The translations under genes were made by a program, and so were the position numbers. From assembly GCF_900104115.1 (NCBI RefSeq), contig NZ_FNJM01000002.1, forward strand, positions 372,001 to 436,000: a stretch of DNA of 64,000 nucleotides, read 5' to 3'. A model generated the notes under the pieces. That model had not been told where the DNA came from. It was given only the letters and a program-made list of their open reading frames with translations, and made no database searches. Source of the DNA: Clostridium gasigenes. Its GTDB lineage: Bacteria; Bacillota; Clostridia; Clostridiales; Clostridiaceae. Positions 19,540 through 28,730 of the stretch are shown one piece after another; within the stretch, counting starts at the first letter, position 1; each line of letters begins with the position of its first letter.

Positions 19540-20415
19540 TTAGCTATATTTTTTATATGTATTATCTCTTTTTTTACCACAATATTTCATAAGTATGATA
19601 CTACCATTACAATTATTTGAATTGTTATTTTTAACTTTTTGCATTATTTCCTTACATACTTCTTCTATGTCAATATTCTTTTTTTCTAAAATACTCTCAA
19701 GCTCTATCCACCTTAATCCTTCATATACTCCTCTACTCATAAGTACAATTATGTCATTTTTATAAAGCTTAATTGGGACTTCGCAATTTTCCATATTCTT
19801 AAATGATTCTTGACCTAGATAGTATAAAAGTTTTTTTTCTTTTAATGCATATAAAGCCTCTAACTTATGAATCTTTCCATTGTAATATTCTCTTTTTGCT
19901 ACTTCTCCCATAGCATGTCCTTCACTTAATCTAATAAGCTCTTTGTTTCTAAAAACAGTAAGCATGGCGTCTCCAACTAATGCATAATGTAATAAATTAT
20001 CATTTATTATTACACTAAGTACAGTTGCCCCACCCTTGTCTCTTTCAACTCTTTTTATTATTTCATGGTTTGCCTTATTGAAAGCCTTTTTAAAAAAATA
20101 ATTTACTTTATCTAAGCTTCCTTCTTCTTTAAACATCTTTGTTATTGTCTTAACTGATACCATGCTAGAAATTCTTCCTGCTTCATTTTTACCTCGACCA
20201 TCTGCTAAAACTGCTAATGTTCCATAAGGTGCACTTACTATATCTACATAATCTTCTTGAATTTCTTCATATCCAATACATACGCCTTGTGCTATTTGTA
20301 AATCTTTTTTATTTATTTTCTTTAATAAATAAACCCTTATTATCAATAGAATTATTAGTAATGCTCCAAGTAAAACTATAAGCTTTATATTTCCATATTC
20401 ATTAATATTTAGCAT
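19540..20415 (-). CDS. Membrane-anchored PP2C-like protein
   Basis: 291 residues. One N-terminal membrane helix at about 11-32, then a PP2C-like domain facing the cytoplasm: AVLADGRGKNEAG (68-80, Asp72 kept), GGATVLSVII (128-137), YALVGDAMLTVF (144-155) and VLMSRGVYEG (224-233), in which the usual metal Asp is Arg228. The final DN motif is also not recognisable. It may be a pseudophosphatase that binds phosphoproteins, or a divergent enzyme. In T6SS loci a PP2C (PppA) opposes a kinase acting on an FHA protein (established); no kinase gene is present here. Confidence 0.8.
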   Translation of the reverse strand: MLNINEYGNIKLIVLLGALLIILLIIRVYLLKKINKKDLQIAQGVCIGYEEIQEDYVDIVSAPYGTLAVLADGRGKNEAGRISSMVSVKTITKMFKEEGSLDKVNYFFKKAFNKANHEIIKRVERDKGGATVLSVIINDNLLHYALVGDAMLTVFRNKELIRLSEGHAMGEVAKREYYNGKIHKLEALYALKEKKLLYYLGQESFKNMENCEVPIKLYKNDIIVLMSRGVYEGLRWIELESILEKKNIDIEEVCKEIMQKVKNNNSNNCNGSIILMKYCGKKRDNTYKKYS

Positions 20416-20426
20416 ATATAATTCAC

Positions 20427-20930
20427 CTACTCATTATCTTGCCATTCAAAATGTTCTCCACAAAATGGTACAAAAAGGAACTTGCTTTTTCCAAGTTCAA
20501 TTACATCATAAGCAGAAAGTTCTGATGGCATATAAGCTGGTTCTCCATTTAAATAAGCTATACCCGAAGAATCTCCTGGTAATAATACATTGTTTTTCTT
20601 TTTAGGATCATATACTACTATTGCATGATTTCTATTTGCAATATAATTATCTCCTATTATTTGTATATCCATATCATCTGCTCTACCTATGAAATTTTTC
20701 CCACTTTTTATCTTATAATCTTTACCTACCCTTGTACCTTCAATACATACAAGCCAGCCACAAACAGGATCAACTTCTTGATATAAAAGATTAGTCTCTA
20801 TATCTGATTTTTTTGGCGAAACTTCTGATTTAGTTTCTTTTTTTGTAGTGTCCATATTACAATATGGACATATTGTTCCATAACGTCTTTCACTAAACAT
20901 ATGTCCGTTTTGACATCTAATAAGTCCCAC
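20427..20930 (-). CDS. FHA-domain protein with N-terminal zinc ribbon
   Basis: 167 residues. Residues 1-28 form a zinc-ribbon-like motif (CQNGHMFSERRYGTICPYC, four ligands from Cys and His). A linker is followed by an FHA domain at about 70-150 with the key residues FIGRADDMD (Gly-Arg), NRNHAIV and the AYLNGE turn near 130. FHA domains read phosphothreonine. The small CxxxH...CxxC start could hold the protein to a partner. It lies between the second FHA gene and the PP2C-like gene, with 10-15 nt gaps, so co-translation is likely. Confidence 0.85.
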   Translation of the reverse strand: MGLIRCQNGHMFSERRYGTICPYCNMDTTKKETKSEVSPKKSDIETNLLYQEVDPVCGWLVCIEGTRVGKDYKIKSGKNFIGRADDMDIQIIGDNYIANRNHAIVVYDPKKKNNVLLPGDSSGIAYLNGEPAYMPSELSAYDVIELGKSKFLFVPFCGEHFEWQDNE

Positions 20931-20945
20931 TTATCTCACTCCATT

Positions 20946-21512
20946 TCATTTAAGTAAAAGTTTAACTTTAGAAATAAATATAATATCTCCTTTTTTTAAT
21001 TCACAAGGAGCATCCTTTACAATTCTATACTTTTTACCATCATCTATTTTTTGAATACTAACTCCATTTTCAGAAGATAAATCTTCTATATACCACTTTC
21101 CAGCAGCATAATTTAAAACAGCATGATTATTATCAATCATCGTTGAATAAATAGAATCATTTAAATCTATAAAAACTTTATCATTTATAGTATTTTTTCC
21201 TATAATAAATGCTATTTGCTCTTCTATATTCCATGTTCTTATAATTTCATTATCTTCATTAATTAATTGAATACTATTTATATTACTTTCATCTTGTAAA
21301 ATTTCTTCTTTATGTAATTTATAATATAACTTTATAAAACATATTATTCCAAAAATTATTGCAATAATTATAATTATTCCTCTTATATATGTAGATTCTA
21401 TGGTAATATATGCTACCATACATATTAATGCAATTATAGCTCCTATAAATACATTAATTAATTGCATACTTGCTACTAATTTGTTATTAAAATTTTTATT
21501 ATTACTATTCAA
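20946..21512 (-). CDS. Membrane-anchored FHA-domain protein
   Basis: 188 residues. Two membrane helices at about 13-35 and 42-62 put the C-terminal FHA domain (about 90-185) in the cytoplasm. The FHA fold is visible through FIIGKNTIND, DNNHAVLNY and the well-kept DLSSENGVS turn, but the Arg of the GR motif is Lys and the SxxH motif is DNNH, so phosphothreonine binding may be weak. It may anchor the CIS or its regulators at the membrane, in place of a TssJLM complex that is not seen here (inference). Confidence 0.82.
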   Translation of the reverse strand: MNSNNKNFNNKLVASMQLINVFIGAIIALICMVAYITIESTYIRGIIIIIAIIFGIICFIKLYYKLHKEEILQDESNINSIQLINEDNEIIRTWNIEEQIAFIIGKNTINDKVFIDLNDSIYSTMIDNNHAVLNYAAGKWYIEDLSSENGVSIQKIDDGKKYRIVKDAPCELKKGDIIFISKVKLLLK

Positions 21513-21526
21513 AGTAACTCACCCCA

Positions 21527-21970
21527 TTACTTCTTTTTTATATTAAAAAAGCCTTCAAACATATTACTCGTATCTATTGGATTCTTTTGGTTTTTTAATT
21601 TATCTTTATCTATATTATTTGTATTTGCATCAAATCCAAATAAGCTTTCAAAATATTTATTCAAATCTGCCATACTATCACTTTTGTCTTGAGATTTTCT
21701 ATTATCATTACTAGATTTATTATTTTTACTATTTGTATCTTTACTATTGCTTTGCTTAGAACTAGATATTTTTTTATCATATTCTTTTCTTGAATCTTCA
21801 TTACCTAAAATTTCATATGCTTCATTTATCTCTTGAAAATTTCTTAAAGCATTTTCATTATTTACATTTCTATCTGGATGATATTTTTTTGCTAAAATCC
21901 TAAATGCCTTTTTAATTTCATCTTTAGTTGCATTAACTGATATATCTAATGTTTTATAATAATTCTTCAC
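21527..21970 (-). CDS. J-domain (DnaJ-like) co-chaperone of the CIS cluster
   Basis: 147 residues. A complete J domain at 1-68 with the HPD tripeptide (KKYHPDRNVNNENA), followed by a Ser/Asn/Lys-rich low-complexity linker (about 70-100) and a short C-terminal helix-rich end (LNKYFESLFGFD). It lacks the zinc-finger and the substrate domains of DnaJ, so it is a class C J-protein. It would stimulate an Hsp70; the Hsp70-like ATPase at 13024-15654 in the same cluster is the obvious partner. Confidence 0.9.
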   Translation of the reverse strand: MKNYYKTLDISVNATKDEIKKAFRILAKKYHPDRNVNNENALRNFQEINEAYEILGNEDSRKEYDKKISSSKQSNSKDTNSKNNKSSNDNRKSQDKSDSMADLNKYFESLFGFDANTNNIDKDKLKNQKNPIDTSNMFEGFFNIKKK

Positions 21971-22050
21971 ATTCTACCTCATCTTATATTTTTATAGAAA
22001 AAGATTTTCCTCTTGAAAGTATGCTCTCAAGAGAAAAATCAATTGTAATA

Positions 22051-22476
22051 TTAAGCGCTATATCCGCCTTCTATTGTAACTAAGCTTAGCTTGTCTTTCT
22101 TTTGTCTTACAATAAGCTCAAATGTACCTATACCTTCAGTATCTCCAAAATGTTCTTTATAATCTACTACAAAAGCATTTGGATATGTTATTTTTCTTAT
22201 AATTTGATCTGCTGAAATTACTTCTACAGTAATTTTTCTATAACAGTCTGCTTTTTCTGCAGGTACTAGTGACCATGTTCCCATTTGTCTTGTAGCGTCA
22301 AATGGATCTCCGTCTACCGCTGTTAATATTTTACCACTTATTATCATTGTACTTCCTACGTCTTTTGAACGAGCGTTTGTATCTTTTGGTGTATCAGTTG
22401 CAAACTTTACAGTTTCAACACTTTCTATACTAAGGTTTATTGTTTCTGCACCTTCAATTTTTACTTTAAATCCCAT
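22051..22476 (-). CDS. Tube-like protein of the CIS (second copy)
   Basis: 141 residues, beta-rich, ordinary soluble start (MGFKVKIEGAETINLSIESV). It is a close paralogue of the product of 22503-22928: both share the opening, the KDTNARSKDVGSTMIISGKIL block, WSLVPAEKADCYRK and the VDYKEHFGDTEGIGTFEL block. Size, beta content and place right after the sheath gene fit an Hcp/gp19-type inner-tube protein. Two tube proteins occur in several CIS. Identification rests on context and secondary structure, not on a diagnostic motif. Confidence 0.7.
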   Translation of the reverse strand: MGFKVKIEGAETINLSIESVETVKFATDTPKDTNARSKDVGSTMIISGKILTAVDGDPFDATRQMGTWSLVPAEKADCYRKITVEVISADQIIRKITYPNAFVVDYKEHFGDTEGIGTFELIVRQKKDKLSLVTIEGGYSA

Positions 22477-22502
22477 TTTTTATTTCCTCCTTATCTTAAA
22501 TT

Positions 22503-22928
22503 CTATTCTCCGAAACCGCCTTCAAACTTAACGTTTGCTGTTTTGTCTTTCTTTTGTTTAACATATAATTTAAATGTTCCTACGCCTTCTTCATCTCCAT
22601 AAGATTCCTTATAATCTACTACAAAAGCATTAGGTAAAGTAAGTTGTCTTACTATTTGTGAAGCTGAAATAACATCTACTTTTACACTTCTGTAACAATC
22701 AGCTTTTTCTGCTGGTACAAGTGACCATTGTGCTAATTTAATAGTGTTATCTGCTGCCTCTCCTCCAACTGGTGTTAATATTTTACCAGTTATAACTAAT
22801 GATGTTCCTAGATCTGTTGAACGTGCATTAGAATCGTCTGGTGTATCTGTTTTAAATTCTACAGTTAAAATACTTTCAATATTTAAATCGATACTTTCTG
22901 CGCCCTCAATCTTTACTCTAAATCCCAT
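22503..22928 (-). CDS. Tube-like protein of the CIS (first copy)
   Basis: 141 residues, paralogue of the neighbouring 22051-22476 product with the same length and the same conserved blocks (NARSTDLGTSLVITGKIL, WSLVPAEKADCYRS, VDYKESYGDEEGVGTFKL). It probably polymerises into the inner tube inside the sheath. It starts 63 nt after the sheath gene and has a good ribosome binding site (GGGAGG upstream of 22928). The tandem duplication suggests a mixed tube, or one copy specialised as tube initiator next to the spike. Confidence 0.7.
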   Translation of the reverse strand: MGFRVKIEGAESIDLNIESILTVEFKTDTPDDSNARSTDLGTSLVITGKILTPVGGEAADNTIKLAQWSLVPAEKADCYRSVKVDVISASQIVRQLTLPNAFVVDYKESYGDEEGVGTFKLYVKQKKDKTANVKFEGGFGE

Positions 22929-22991
22929 TTTTTTGTCCTCCCTTTAATTTTTATTTATAATAAAAATAGATGTGTAAAACGTCTATTGAAA

Positions 22992-25157
22992 TTAACCTAC
23001 ATCGTTACGTGTGATTTCCACTTCTAAATTCTTAACATTTCCGTTAAATACAAGATCAATGTTACATTTTCCTGTTTTATCATTTATCACAAAATTGATA
23101 TCATCACCATCTTGAATAATAGAATTACAATATTCTTTATTTGCCATCCATTTGCTTTTTACACTTGTTGGATTATTACTAAAGAATCTAACAATATTAT
23201 CTTCTTTAAAATCATTAGTGTGGAACCTTAATATTCTTTCTATATATGTTGTAACTAATGTTTTATATATTGATTCAAAATCATTTTCAGTAGCTTGTAA
23301 ACTTCTTGCTTTATAAACTGTTATTTGCTTTATATCTTTTCCTTGTAATTGGGCATTTTCAGATGAAAAAACAAATCCAAAGTTTCTTTTATTTATTAAA
23401 TTTTTAATTTCATTTGTAAACCCTGATATTTCTTTTGCTAGTGTTGTTGTTATTTTCAATGCATTTGATCCAGATTCTATATCAAATCTAACCCCTGGAT
23501 ATTCACTAGATATATAATCATAATATTCTCTTAAATATTCTGGACATTGGTATGCAGCTACAATACCCGCTGCTATATATGAACTCCCAATATAAACCCC
23601 TTCTATCCAAAGTTTAAGAATATCTTCTTTTTCTTTAGATAGTTCTGCTGATCCATTTTGAGAAAGTATCATTCTCTTATCTAATATTACTCCTGATTTT
23701 TCTTTTGGAATAACTGTAAAATTAGGTATACATGGAATTGCAAATTCGCTATATGTATTATTTAATAAAGGTGAACATTTATCTATAAATTTATCAATTC
23801 CTGCTGTTGCTACATGATTAAATGTAGTATCTTCTCTTGGTTCAAAACTAAAGAAAATTTGTATTCTATATTTTTGAACTGTATCTAAAAGCAGTGATAA
23901 TTCTTCCATGGAATTTGAATCTGTCTTTTCAGTTTGTTTATTTGACTTAAATCTTTCTCTTATAATTTTATTTTTACTTTGTCCTTCAAGTTCAATTGAT
24001 GGAACAATACCAAACCAAATTGTATTATCAAAATCATTTTTGTCATTTACTGAACTTAAAAAAGTATTTAATCTAGGTAAATTATTAGAACTTACTAACT
24101 TACCTAACTTTGTATTTGTAACTAATAAAGATGGCTTCATACCTTTATTTTTTGTTTTATATTGATCAAAAAACATTTTCACTCCTAATATTTTTTCAAT
24201 CAGAGGTTTTACTGTCTTTATGAAATCATCTTTAGAACTTTTATAAAACTCTAAATAAGTATTATAATTTTCTACTTCTACATCTAAATTAACTGAGCTT
24301 TCCATAGTTGACACTAATGGACAAAATGTTCTTATAACTAAGCTCTTTACATAATCAGATTTAACTTCATTAATATCATCATAATCATCTTGGAAAGCTT
24401 CCATTAACCCTACATTTGCTTTATCATCTATTGCAACTAATGATTTTTCCTCTACCTTTGGTGCTTCTAAAACTTTTAATTCTCCATTTCCACCCATACT
24501 CAAAACACCTATTTGAAAACAATCATTTCCGTTCTTATTATCTTCTGCCCCAAGAAGTAATCTTGTTTTTATGTCTTCAATAGCAAGAGGTAACATTGCC
24601 ATAATATTATTATAATTTGAACTTGCTTCTTCAAACATAATATTAAGCTTGTCTCCTAAATCTAATTTACTTGGGTCTTCATCTTCTAAAGCTTCATATT
24701 TACTATATGTATATTGAATTTCTTTTCGAGTTTGTTTTATATCATCCATAACTTTTTTAGGAGATATCATATCCAACAAATTTTCGAATTTAAAATCTAC
24801 ATTTGCTATTCCTTGGGCTCTTTTGGTATCAATTAAAGTAAATAACATTTTTAAAAAGTCATTTGATTGATTAATTGGAATTTCTGTTACCAATTCATCT
24901 GAAATGCCTTCTGGTTTTTTTAGTGTATACATTACCTTTTGATTTGATGCATTAAAAAATGAATATACTACTGGAGCAAACTTTTCTAAAAATTCATCAA
25001 AACTGTTAACTAGAAAATAGTCATTAATTTCCTTTACTTTATCATCATTTAAACTATTTAATCCCTTTGTGTCCCCTATTACTGAAATTAAATCTAATTT
25101 TTCTGGATTTATTTCCTCAAATAATATTGTTCTATTTGTTTGTTGAATTACTTCCAT
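22992..25157 (-). CDS. Large contractile-sheath-like protein
   Basis: 721 residues, soluble. The last about 100 residues have the TssC/sheath pattern: a helix with IERILRFHTND, then NKEYCNSIIQDGD and a final beta pair IDLVFNGNVKNLEVEITRN, like the handshake arms of sheath subunits. The central region contains the alternating helices and strands of a sheath core (SSYIAAGIVAAYQCPEYLREYYD). The N-terminal about 200 residues (LLDMISPKKVMDDIKQ) could stand in for TssB. It is the first gene of the cluster and precedes the tube genes, the usual order of sheath and tube. Most likely the single large sheath subunit. Confidence 0.72.
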   Translation of the reverse strand: MEVIQQTNRTILFEEINPEKLDLISVIGDTKGLNSLNDDKVKEINDYFLVNSFDEFLEKFAPVVYSFFNASNQKVMYTLKKPEGISDELVTEIPINQSNDFLKMLFTLIDTKRAQGIANVDFKFENLLDMISPKKVMDDIKQTRKEIQYTYSKYEALEDEDPSKLDLGDKLNIMFEEASSNYNNIMAMLPLAIEDIKTRLLLGAEDNKNGNDCFQIGVLSMGGNGELKVLEAPKVEEKSLVAIDDKANVGLMEAFQDDYDDINEVKSDYVKSLVIRTFCPLVSTMESSVNLDVEVENYNTYLEFYKSSKDDFIKTVKPLIEKILGVKMFFDQYKTKNKGMKPSLLVTNTKLGKLVSSNNLPRLNTFLSSVNDKNDFDNTIWFGIVPSIELEGQSKNKIIRERFKSNKQTEKTDSNSMEELSLLLDTVQKYRIQIFFSFEPREDTTFNHVATAGIDKFIDKCSPLLNNTYSEFAIPCIPNFTVIPKEKSGVILDKRMILSQNGSAELSKEKEDILKLWIEGVYIGSSYIAAGIVAAYQCPEYLREYYDYISSEYPGVRFDIESGSNALKITTTLAKEISGFTNEIKNLINKRNFGFVFSSENAQLQGKDIKQITVYKARSLQATENDFESIYKTLVTTYIERILRFHTNDFKEDNIVRFFSNNPTSVKSKWMANKEYCNSIIQDGDDINFVINDKTGKCNIDLVFNGNVKNLEVEITRNDVG

Positions 25158-25314
25158 ATTTGCACTCCTTTGTTTAATATATATATAATTGCAAATTATA
25201 GTATATATTTTTCATTTTTTTAATGTTTTTTTAAATTTTTCATTAACTTTCTTGTCTACTTTTATTATTTCGTAGTTTATGTATATTACTTTATAGCAAA
25301 TTTGTTATTTTTTT

Positions 25315-25343
25315 GTTATATGTGTATATTAATCCAAATTCAA
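25315..25343 (-). promoter_or_regulatory. Candidate sigma-A promoter of the CIS cluster
   Basis: On the minus strand TTGAAT (25338-25343) is followed after exactly 17 nt by TATAAC (25315-25320). The start point would be near 25308, giving a leader of about 150 nt before the sheath gene. The 25158-25430 gap is extremely AT-rich, so chance matches are likely. Confidence 0.4.
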
Positions 25344-25429
25344 AATTTTTTAAATATTAAAATTTTGCTTACTTAGAGTATAATTTTAGTAGGCTACCCT
25401 AGTAGAAATGAATAGAATTTCAAGCAAAA

Positions 25430-25468
25430 AAAGAGTGCCTAATACCTTAAAGGTATCAAACACTCTTT
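25430..25468 (-). terminator. Intrinsic terminator after the nucleoside operon
   Basis: Stem AAAGAGTG/CACTCTTT with an inner ATACC/GGTAT stem, followed on the minus strand by a run of T. It closes the transaldolase end of the operon and separates it from the CIS promoter. Confidence 0.85.
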
Positions 25469-25530
25469 CATTATTTTCTTAAGCATCTCCCAATAAATAA
25501 CTAATCAGTATCCATTGGTTTTACGATGCC

Positions 25531-26175
25531 TTATTTAAAAGCTTTTTCGTAATCTTGTGTGAATTTTGCGATTCCACTATCTGTTAATGGATGTTTTATC
25601 ATTTGAGCTATTACTGAATATGGTACTGTTGCTATATCTGATCCCGCTAGTGCTACATCTAATACATGCATTGGATTTCTTACACTTGCAGATATTATTT
25701 CTGTTTCTATTCCATGTATAGCAAATATTTCAGCTATTTGTTTTACAACTTCAATACCTGGATTTCCGATATCATCTAATCTTCCAAGGAATGGACTTAC
25801 AAAACTTGCACCAGCTTTTGCAGCTAATAAAGCTTGAACTGATGAGAATATAAGAGTTACATTTGTCTTAATTCCATCTTTAGATAATAACTTAGTTGCT
25901 TTTAATCCTTCTTCACACATAGGGATTTTAACTACTATATTTTTGTGTATTTTTGCTAATTTCTTACCTTCTTCATACATTTCTTGGCCATTTAAGCTCA
26001 TTACTTCTGCACTTATAGGTCCGTCAACTATTGAACAAATTTCATTTATAACTTCACTAAGATCTCTACCTTCTCTTGCAATTAATGATGGGTTTGTTGT
26101 TACCCCACATATAACTCCTAGTTCATTTGCTTTTCTTATATCCTCTATATTTGCTGTATCTACGAAAAATTTCAT
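25531..26175 (-). CDS. tal: Transaldolase, TalC/FSA-type
   Basis: 214 residues, the usual length of the short decameric transaldolase/fructose-6-phosphate aldolase subfamily. The Schiff-base Lys is in [12 protein letters not shown] (about 83-88); other landmarks are [11 protein letters not shown] at the start, [10 protein letters not shown] and the C-terminal [11 protein letters not shown]. It exchanges three-carbon units between sugar phosphates in the pentose phosphate pathway. Last gene of the deoxyribose/nucleoside operon, 13 nt after the transketolase C-subunit, so it completes the route from pentose phosphates to glycolysis. Confidence 0.93.
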   Translation of the reverse strand: MKFFVDTANIEDIRKANELGVICGVTTNPSLIAREGRDLSEVINEICSIVDGPISAEVMSLNGQEMYEEGKKLAKIHKNIVVKIPMCEEGLKATKLLSKDGIKTNVTLIFSSVQALLAAKAGASFVSPFLGRLDDIGNPGIEVVKQIAEIFAIHGIETEIISASVRNPMHVLDVALAGSDIATVPYSVIAQMIKHPLTDSGIAKFTQDYEKAFK

Positions 26176-26188
26176 ATTAATATTCCTC

Positions 26189-27115
26189 CTATGCTAATAT
26201 TTCTTTTACTTTGTTTATTATTGATTCAGATGTTAAACCATATTTAACCATTAGTTCATTTGGAGTACCTGATTGACCAAAGATATCATTTATTCCTACC
26301 ATTTTAACTATAGTTGGACATTCACTTGTAACAACTGTAGAAACTACTGACCCAAGGCCTCCAATTATTGAATGCTCTTCTGCAGTTACTATACCCTTTG
26401 TTTCTCTTGCTGCCTTTAGGATTATTTCTCTATCTATAGGCTTTATAGTAGATATATTTATTACTCTAGCTCCTATACCTTGCTCAAGCAAAGCTTTTGA
26501 AGCTTCAATAGCCTTTTGAACCATCATTCCTGTTGCTATAATAGCAACGTCATTTCCAGGAGCAACTTCTACGCCCTTACCAATTTCAAATTTATAATTT
26601 GCATCAAATATATCATCTGTATTACATCTTCCAAATCTTAAATATACAGGACCATCATAAGCTGCTGCTGCTTTAACAGCTTGCATTGCCTCTGTGTGAT
26701 CTGCAGGAACTATTACAGTCATATTAGGTAGTGAATTCATTAATGCTATATCTTCAATTGATTGATGTGATCCACCATCTTCACCTACTGTTATACCTGC
26801 ATGAGTTGCTGCTATTTTAACATTCATATTTGGATAACATATTGAATTTCTTATTATTTCAAATGCTCTACCAGTAGCAAATACTGCAAATGTACTAGCA
26901 AATGGAATATTTCCTACATTAGATAAACCTGCAGCCATTCCCATTAAGTTTTGCTCTGCTATTCCTACGTTGAAAAATCTATCTTTAAACTTATTCTTAA
27001 AATCATTTGTTTTTGTAGATTTTGAAAGATCTGCATCTAAAACTACTATATTCTCATTTTCATATCCTAGCTCTACTAAAGCCATTCCATATGATTCTCT
27101 TGTTGCTTTTCCCAT
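26189..27115 (-). CDS. tktB: Transketolase, C-terminal subunit
   Basis: 308 residues. It has the pyrimidine-binding and C-terminal domains of transketolase, with the catalytic Glu in [15 protein letters not shown] (about 52-66), the [15 protein letters not shown] loop and the [20 protein letters not shown] region of the last domain. The N-terminal half is a separate protein encoded just upstream. Splitting of transketolase into two chains is known in clostridia and archaea. Acts on ribose-5-P and xylulose-5-P in the non-oxidative pentose phosphate pathway. Confidence 0.93.
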   Translation of the reverse strand: MGKATRESYGMALVELGYENENIVVLDADLSKSTKTNDFKNKFKDRFFNVGIAEQNLMGMAAGLSNVGNIPFASTFAVFATGRAFEIIRNSICYPNMNVKIAATHAGITVGEDGGSHQSIEDIALMNSLPNMTVIVPADHTEAMQAVKAAAAYDGPVYLRFGRCNTDDIFDANYKFEIGKGVEVAPGNDVAIIATGMMVQKAIEASKALLEQGIGARVINISTIKPIDREIILKAARETKGIVTAEEHSIIGGLGSVVSTVVTSECPTIVKMVGINDIFGQSGTPNELMVKYGLTSESIINKVKEILA

Positions 27116-27129
27116 ATTATTTTCTCCTC

Positions 27130-27942
27130 CTATCTTTCAATATCTATTATTGCTTGTAATCTTTGCTCTTCACTTGGAGCCTGACCATGCCATTCTGCTT
27201 TATTTTCCATAAAGCTAACACCTTTTCCTTTTACTGTTGTAGCTATAATTACAGTTGGTTTGTCTAAGCACTTTTCTGCTTTAGCAAAAGCTTCATGAAT
27301 TTCTTCAAAATCATGACCATTGCACTTAACTACATTCCATCCAAAGCTTGTAAATTTATCATCTAAAGGAGATATAGACATAACATCTTCATTTTTACCA
27401 TCTATTTGTAGTCCATTATAATCAATTACTGCCACTAAATTTGATAACTTGTAATGAGCTGCTGCCATTGCTGCTTCCCAAACTAATCCTTCTTGAAGTT
27501 CTCCATCACCAAGGACTGTATAAACCTTTGCCTTAGATTTCTTTAATTTAAGGCCAACAGCCATTCCAACTGCATTAGATATTCCTTGGCCAAGTGATCC
27601 TGTTGATACATCTACTCCTGGAACCTTCTTTTTATCTGGATGACCTTGCAAAATTGCTCCTAGTTTTCTTAAACCATTTAACTCTTCCCTTGGGAAAAAT
27701 CCTTTTTCACATAACACTCCATAAAGTGCTGGTGCTGCATGGCCTTTACTTAATACAAATCTATCTCTATTTTCATCTTTTGGATTATTCGCATCTACAT
27801 TCATCTTTTCAAAATATAAATAAGTTAAGATATCTGTGCAAGATAAAGATCCACCTGGATGACCAGATTTTGATTCATATATCATGTTTATAATATCTTT
27901 TCTAACTTCCTTTGATTTTTTAATAAGTATCTCTTTATTCAT
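27130..27942 (-). CDS. tktA: Transketolase, N-terminal subunit
   Basis: 270 residues carrying the thiamine-diphosphate-binding domain: SGHPGGSLSCTDIL at about 26-39, GKGHAAPALYGVL-type His motif (LSKGHAAPALYG), GSLGQGISNAVGMA, and the GDGELQEGLVWEA...DYNGLQIDG Mg/ThDP motif. Translated 14 nt ahead of the C-subunit; both are needed for activity. Part of the nucleoside catabolism operon, consistent with ribose-phosphate from nucleosides being fed into central metabolism. Confidence 0.93.
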   Translation of the reverse strand: MNKEILIKKSKEVRKDIINMIYESKSGHPGGSLSCTDILTYLYFEKMNVDANNPKDENRDRFVLSKGHAAPALYGVLCEKGFFPREELNGLRKLGAILQGHPDKKKVPGVDVSTGSLGQGISNAVGMAVGLKLKKSKAKVYTVLGDGELQEGLVWEAAMAAAHYKLSNLVAVIDYNGLQIDGKNEDVMSISPLDDKFTSFGWNVVKCNGHDFEEIHEAFAKAEKCLDKPTVIIATTVKGKGVSFMENKAEWHGQAPSEEQRLQAIIDIER

Positions 27943-28010
27943 AAAATCTCACCTCTTAAAATTTCAAGAGAACCCTTTTGAATTCCCTTGTTACTTATTC
28001 TAACTTTAGT

Positions 28011-28676
28011 TTAATAACCTTTTACTTTTTCATTATTTAATATTTTTATTATTGAACTAGTTCCAAGTCTGCTAGCTCCAATTTTAATAAATTCCTCTGC
28101 TGTTGCTAAATCCTTAACCCCTCCAGCAGCCTTAATTTTAACATTCGGTCCAATGTTTTTAGCAAAAAGCTCTAAATCTTCCTTAGTAGCGCCTCCTGTT
28201 CCGAATCCAGTTGAAGTTTTTATGAAATCTGCCTTAGCATTAGTTACTATTTTGCACATTTCAATTTTTTCTTCTTCTGTTAGGAAGCATGCTTCAATAA
28301 TTACTTTTAATATATTATGTCCACAAGCCTTTTTAAGTCTTATTATTTCCTCTTCGATCGCCTTAAAGTTTTTATCTTTAAGATCACCTAAGTTAATAAC
28401 CATATCTATCTCATCTGCACCATTTGCTAGTGCATCTGTAGTTTCAAAAACCTTAGTGTTAGTTGTCATATATCCATTTGGGAACCCTATTACAGTACAA
28501 ACTGCTAGCTTATCCCCTACATATTCCTTAGCTCTTTTAACATATGCTGGTGGGATACATACTGATGCAACCCCATATTCCATTCCATCATCACATATAG
28601 TTTTTATTTCTGCCCATGTAGCAGTTACATTTAATAAAGTATGATCAACCTTTGAAACAATATCTTTCTTATCCAT
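28011..28676 (-). CDS. deoC: Deoxyribose-phosphate aldolase
   Basis: 221 residues, normal for DeoC. The Schiff-base Lys is in [15 protein letters not shown] (about 150-164) and the second active-site Lys in [11 protein letters not shown] (about 178-188). It splits 2-deoxyribose-5-phosphate into glyceraldehyde-3-phosphate and acetaldehyde. It lies 54 nt after the phosphorylase gene, which provides deoxyribose-1-phosphate; a phosphopentomutase, needed between the two, is not in this window. Confidence 0.95.
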   Translation of the reverse strand: MDKKDIVSKVDHTLLNVTATWAEIKTICDDGMEYGVASVCIPPAYVKRAKEYVGDKLAVCTVIGFPNGYMTTNTKVFETTDALANGADEIDMVINLGDLKDKNFKAIEEEIIRLKKACGHNILKVIIEACFLTEEEKIEMCKIVTNAKADFIKTSTGFGTGGATKEDLELFAKNIGPNVKIKAAGGVKDLATAEEFIKIGASRLGTSSIIKILNNEKVKGY

Positions 28677-28730
28677 TTTATTTTCTCCTCACTCTTAGGT
28701 ATTTTTTTAAGGCATTGTAAAATAAATACC

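Noticed and set aside
1-25157. Integrated prophage with contractile tail
   Set aside because: No integrase, capsid, terminase, portal, holin or lysin genes; VgrG-Rhs, FHA and PP2C genes argue for a secretion-type CIS.
28153-28644. 163-codon open frame on the plus strand
   Set aside because: Shadow of deoC, whose catalytic motifs are intact on the other strand.
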